In this document: piece after piece, positions 14,739-16,855 of the stretch
How positions within the stretch are numbered: position 1 is the stretch's first letter
Layout: each line of letters opens with the position of its first letter
Source: DATKZB01 sp035528235
Lineage (GTDB): Bacteria > Planctomycetota > Phycisphaerae > FEN-1346
Direction of reading: 5' to 3'
NCBI GenBank assembly: GCA_035528235.1
Contig: DATKZB010000135.1
Span: 1 to 16,855, forward strand
DNA length: 16,855 bases
The notes under the pieces: generated by a model
Told to the model about the DNA's origin: nothing
The model's database searches: none
Seen by the model: the letters and a program-made list of their open reading frames with translations, nothing else
Translations under genes and position numbers: made by a program

Positions 14739-16046
14739 ATGCTCCGGAAAGCCGGATGGCTTGGTGCTGCGGTGGTGGTGGCGGCGGGGGTGTTCGTGGC
14801 CGCGGGATGGGTCCACGCCGCGCCGCGCGGCTGGCCGACTCGCAAGAGCGGCGACATGTGGATCGTCGACACGCCGCACTACCAGTTCGAGACCGACCAC
14901 GAGCCCAAGGCCGCCCAACTCATCGCTAGCCACCAGGAAGCCCTCTTCCTGGAACTCTACCGCCGCATGGGCAAGACGAAGCCCGAGACGGCCATCAAGC
15001 GGATGCAGGTCCGCGTCTTCACGACCGAGCGCCAGTACAAGCAGGCCATGGGCGAGAACGCCGAAGGGTCGCAGGGCCTGTACACGGGCAGCGTCATCGG
15101 CGGTTACGCGCCGCCCGACGACCTCGAAAGGTTGCTCGAGACCCTGCGCCACGAGGGGACGCACCAGTTCGTCCGCCAGTTCATCGGCGACAAGTGCCCC
15201 GTGTGGCTGAACGAGGGGCTGGCGGTCTTCTTCCAGTACGCCCAGTTCGAGAAGGGCGTACTGAAGATCGGCCAAGTGCCGTTGATGACGTTGAACATCC
15301 TCAAGAAGGCCATGGACGAGGGCAAACTCATTTCGATGTCCGAGATGTTGTCCATGTCGTACGACGGGTGGTCGGCCGCCGTCCGGGCCAAGACGCCCCG
15401 GGCCAACATCCAGTACCCGCAGGCGTGGTCGATCGACCACTTTCTCGAAGCGGGCGATGGCGGCAAGTACCGGACCCCGTTGCTTCAATACATCTATTTT
15501 CTGTCGCGCGGCCAGGCTTCCGACCGGGCGTGGGCGAAGGCCTTCGGCACGAATACCCCCGCCTTCGAAAAGCGATGGAAAGCCTACCTCAAAGAGCTGA
15601 AATCCACCGGCGGCATCAACTGCCGCATGAAACTCCGAATGCTCGGTTCCTGGGCGCTTAAGGCCCAGAAGCGGCCCGAGATTCTCAAAGACATGGAAAC
15701 CTTCCGGACGGTCGCCGTCACGGGCATCCTCGGCGGTTTTACGATCACCCTGGGTGGCGTCGAGACCGAACTGAAGGACGCCGAGAGCATCCGGGACCTG
15801 TTCCGGTGCCCCGACGACAAGTCCAAGGGCGACGCCCCCAGTTACGAGATCGTGCCCGACCCCGCCGGCGGCCCCTCTCGGATCCGGTGCACCCGCCACC
15901 TGGGGTATGTCCTGGAGACGGGCTACGAGAAGGACGAGGAGGGCAAGTGGAGCGTCAAGGTCATCTCCCGGCCCGTCTTGCCCGGCGAGAAGAAGGACGG
16001 GGCCGCCAAGACGCCTCCGGCCGGGGCCGCCAAGCCCGGTGACTAA
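14739..16046 (+). CDS. DUF1570-type secreted zinc-peptidase-like protein
   Basis: The product is 435 residues. The ATG at 14739 is chosen because AGAGGA lies upstream at the right distance and a signal peptide follows (cleavage after VHA, residue 27). HEGTHQF (138-144) gives a gluzincin-type HExxH with His138, Glu139 and His142. WLNEGLA (156-162) supplies the expected third ligand, Glu159, 17 residues later. The preceding YTGSVIGGYAPPDD and the helix-rich region to about 310 fit DUF1570 of the peptidase MA-like group. The last 120 residues are unassigned beta-rich sequence ending in a charged Lys/Pro/Ala tail. It is probably exported to the periplasm or surface; activity on a peptide substrate is inferred only from the zinc motif. 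It is the second gene after the 52-residue peptide. Confidence 0.85.
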   Translation: MLRKAGWLGAAVVVAAGVFVAAGWVHAAPRGWPTRKSGDMWIVDTPHYQFETDHEPKAAQLIASHQEALFLELYRRMGKTKPETAIKRMQVRVFTTERQYKQAMGENAEGSQGLYTGSVIGGYAPPDDLERLLETLRHEGTHQFVRQFIGDKCPVWLNEGLAVFFQYAQFEKGVLKIGQVPLMTLNILKKAMDEGKLISMSEMLSMSYDGWSAAVRAKTPRANIQYPQAWSIDHFLEAGDGGKYRTPLLQYIYFLSRGQASDRAWAKAFGTNTPAFEKRWKAYLKELKSTGGINCRMKLRMLGSWALKAQKRPEILKDMETFRTVAVTGILGGFTITLGGVETELKDAESIRDLFRCPDDKSKGDAPSYEIVPDPAGGPSRIRCTRHLGYVLETGYEKDEEGKWSVKVISRPVLPGEKKDGAAKTPPAGAAKPGD

Positions 16047-16223
16047 GCTCGACTCTTGCCATTTCCCCCGGGGCAGGACCCCTGCATACCCCAGGTTCTC
16101 GGCAAATGGCTTGGGATTACTTGAACACCATCGGCCTTCGAGGCTGTGCAAGAACCGGCAACCCCGTAAGTCCCTGTTGTTTATGGGCTTTTTCGTATGC
16201 TCCAAGATGGCAAGAGTCGAGCT
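16046..16223. repeat. 178-bp element with perfect 17-bp terminal inverted repeats
   Basis: AGCTCGACTCTTGCCAT (16046-16062) and ATGGCAAGAGTCGAGCT (16207-16223) are a perfect inverted repeat. The left end begins at the last base of the DUF1570 stop codon TAA. The 144 bases inside hold no open frame of note. They include a six-pair hairpin CGGCCT-TCG-AGGCTG and a terminator-like sequence. No flanking duplication is visible. It could be a miniature inverted-repeat element that inserted at the gene end, or a large structured 3' region. Confidence 0.65.
16168..16193 (+). terminator. Intrinsic-terminator-like sequence after the DUF1570 gene
   Basis: AAGTCCC and GGGCTT form an imperfect stem (one bulged T) around TGTTGTTTAT, followed directly by a T-run (GGGCTTTTTC). 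It lies about 125 bases after the stop codon and has the best T-tract in the window. It is inside the 178-bp element. Confidence 0.5.
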
Positions 16224-16240
16224 AAGAGCCTCAAGCACAA

Positions 16241-16336
16241 AGAACGCAGAGAACGCAGGGATTGCGGAGATCGCAGCGAAGAAAGGCAGATAAGGTTGTT
16301 GTAGAAGAAAAGACCTCTCTGCGTTCTCTCCGTTCT
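16241..16336. repeat. AGAACGCAG-type inverted repeat between convergent genes
   Basis: AGAACGCAGAGAACGCAG (16241-16258) and CTGCGTTCTCTCCGTTCT (16319-16336) pair at 17 of 18 positions across 60 bases. Each arm itself repeats AGAACGCAG or CTGCGTTCT. With the 178-bp element this accounts for most of the 16047-16376 gap; no gene is seen there. Confidence 0.7.
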
Positions 16337-16376
16337 CTCTGCGGCCCCTGCGTTAAAGTCTTTTCGTTCGAGCCTG

Positions 16377-16712
16377 TTACTTCTTCTCGGCGGGGGACGG
16401 CGCGGCGTCAGACACGGCCCAATAGACCACGCCGAACGCCACGCCCGCCACGACCAGGCCACCCGTCACGATCGCGATAATCGCGCCCGGGCTCAGCTGC
16501 TTGCTGCCGCGCGGGGGTGCCTTGGCCGGTGCCCGACCGACCAGCCGGACGGGAGCGGGGGCCTCGGCCGGGGCCGAGGGTCTTGCCGCCGGGACCTTCG
16601 CCGGCCATTTCAGCCGCTGCTGGCAATGAGGGCACTGGGTGTGGCCTGCCGCATCGGGGCCGGCGGCCTCGAACGACTGCCGGCACTTCGGACACCGTAT
16701 ACGCATGCCCAT
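16377..16712 (-). CDS. Small zinc-ribbon membrane protein
   Basis: The product is 111 residues. The ATG at 16712 has GGAG seven bases upstream; a second ATG two codons on (16706) is possible. CPKC (about 8-11) and CPHC (about 27-30) form a four-cysteine zinc ribbon of the MJ0042/FYDLN type, starting with the usual MRIRCPKC. A Pro/Ala-rich linker (about 37-70) leads to one membrane helix (about 75-98) and a short charged tail AEKK. The ribbon probably faces the cytoplasm. Such proteins are common in Planctomycetota and Myxococcota and their role is mostly unknown; a regulatory or scaffold role is a guess. It has its own promoter and converges on the DUF1570 gene. Confidence 0.8.
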   Translation of the reverse strand: MGMRIRCPKCRQSFEAAGPDAAGHTQCPHCQQRLKWPAKVPAARPSAPAEAPAPVRLVGRAPAKAPPRGSKQLSPGAIIAIVTGGLVVAGVAFGVVYWAVSDAAPSPAEKK

Positions 16713-16753
16713 GGCGCGTCTCCGTAGCCATGCCAGGCCCTACCGCACGCACG

Positions 16754-16782
16754 ACTTTACCCGGTTTCGCACCGGATGGCAA
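16754..16782 (-). promoter_or_regulatory. Promoter of the zinc-ribbon gene
   Basis: On the minus strand, TTGCCA (16777-16782) and TAAAGT (16754-16759, four of six) are 17 bases apart, with CCGGG directly before the -10 box. The likely start near 16747 leaves a leader of about 35 bases. Confidence 0.5.
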
Positions 16783-16802
16783 GGATAAGGGAGGCCTCTG
16801 CG

Positions 16803-16839
16803 CGGGTGCCACTGGCGGCTTGGCCGCCAGTGGCACCCG
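16803..16839. repeat. Perfect 17-bp hairpin near the right edge
   Basis: CGGGTGCCACTGGCGGC (16803-16819) and GCCGCCAGTGGCACCCG (16823-16839) form a perfect stem around TTG. It lies upstream of the zinc-ribbon gene's promoter, so it may belong to a gene outside the window, as an end-of-transcript hairpin, or be another dispersed palindromic repeat. Confidence 0.75.
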
Positions 16840-16855
16840 GCGTACTTACACCACC

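Noticed and set aside
16090..16200. tRNA or attachment-site tRNA end inside the 178-bp element
   Set aside because: No T-loop consensus, no acceptor pairing and no cloverleaf could be drawn; only a small hairpin and a terminator-like T-tract remain.
14400..16238. Minus-strand open frame (612 residues) opposite the DUF1570 gene
   Set aside because: Same GC artefact. The plus strand has a signal peptide, zinc motif, promoter and ribosome site.

Overview
The window is high-GC bacterial DNA and reads as part of a Planctomycetota genome, probably a Phycisphaerae-like lineage. The signs are a secreted protease carrying both a type I dockerin and a PEP-CTERM tail, a DUF4159/prenyltransferase-like protein, a DUF1570 peptidase-like protein, an MJ0042-type zinc-ribbon protein, and intergenic spaces full of GC-rich hairpin repeats. 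The assignment is inferred from gene content; no rRNA or tRNA is present to confirm it.

Layout. Positions 1-754 hold no convincing gene, only hairpin repeats, a possible small transcript (565-668) and a hairpin after the first gene. A leishmanolysin-like metalloprotease with dockerin and PEP-CTERM tail lies at 755-2722 (-), with a clear promoter. A 563-base repeat-rich gap is followed by a UroD/MtaA-type protein at 3286-4377 (+). Next, on the minus strand, is a complete tripartite RND efflux operon read from high to low coordinates: TetR/CecR-like regulator (10776-11441), NodT-type outer-membrane lipoprotein (9368-10792), membrane-fusion protein (7744-9186) and RND pump (4595-7747). Two of its three junctions are overlaps of 17 and 4 bases. 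A DUF4159 protein with a terpenoid-cyclase-like N-terminal half follows at 11789-14234 (-). A divergent two-gene unit on the plus strand holds a 52-residue secreted peptide (14569-14727) and a DUF1570 protein (14739-16046). A small zinc-ribbon membrane protein (16377-16712, -) closes the window.

Two genes are broken as written. The regulator has an in-frame amber codon at residue 21, ahead of its helix-turn-helix. The DUF4159 gene has a one-base insertion near 11934; removing it restores 47 residues that match an earlier copy of the same domain within the protein. The lesions are about 550 bases apart and flank a nested inverted-repeat element, so both a poor assembly patch and real decay are possible. 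If the amber codon is real, the efflux operon would lack its local regulator.

I did not find an unmistakable new defence or metabolic system. The less usual material is non-coding: nested inverted-repeat elements, a family of GGGT-N6-ACCC hairpins, an identical 28-base hairpin used twice in the efflux operon, a 178-bp element whose inverted repeats start in a stop codon, and promoters with a G-tract directly before the -10 box.
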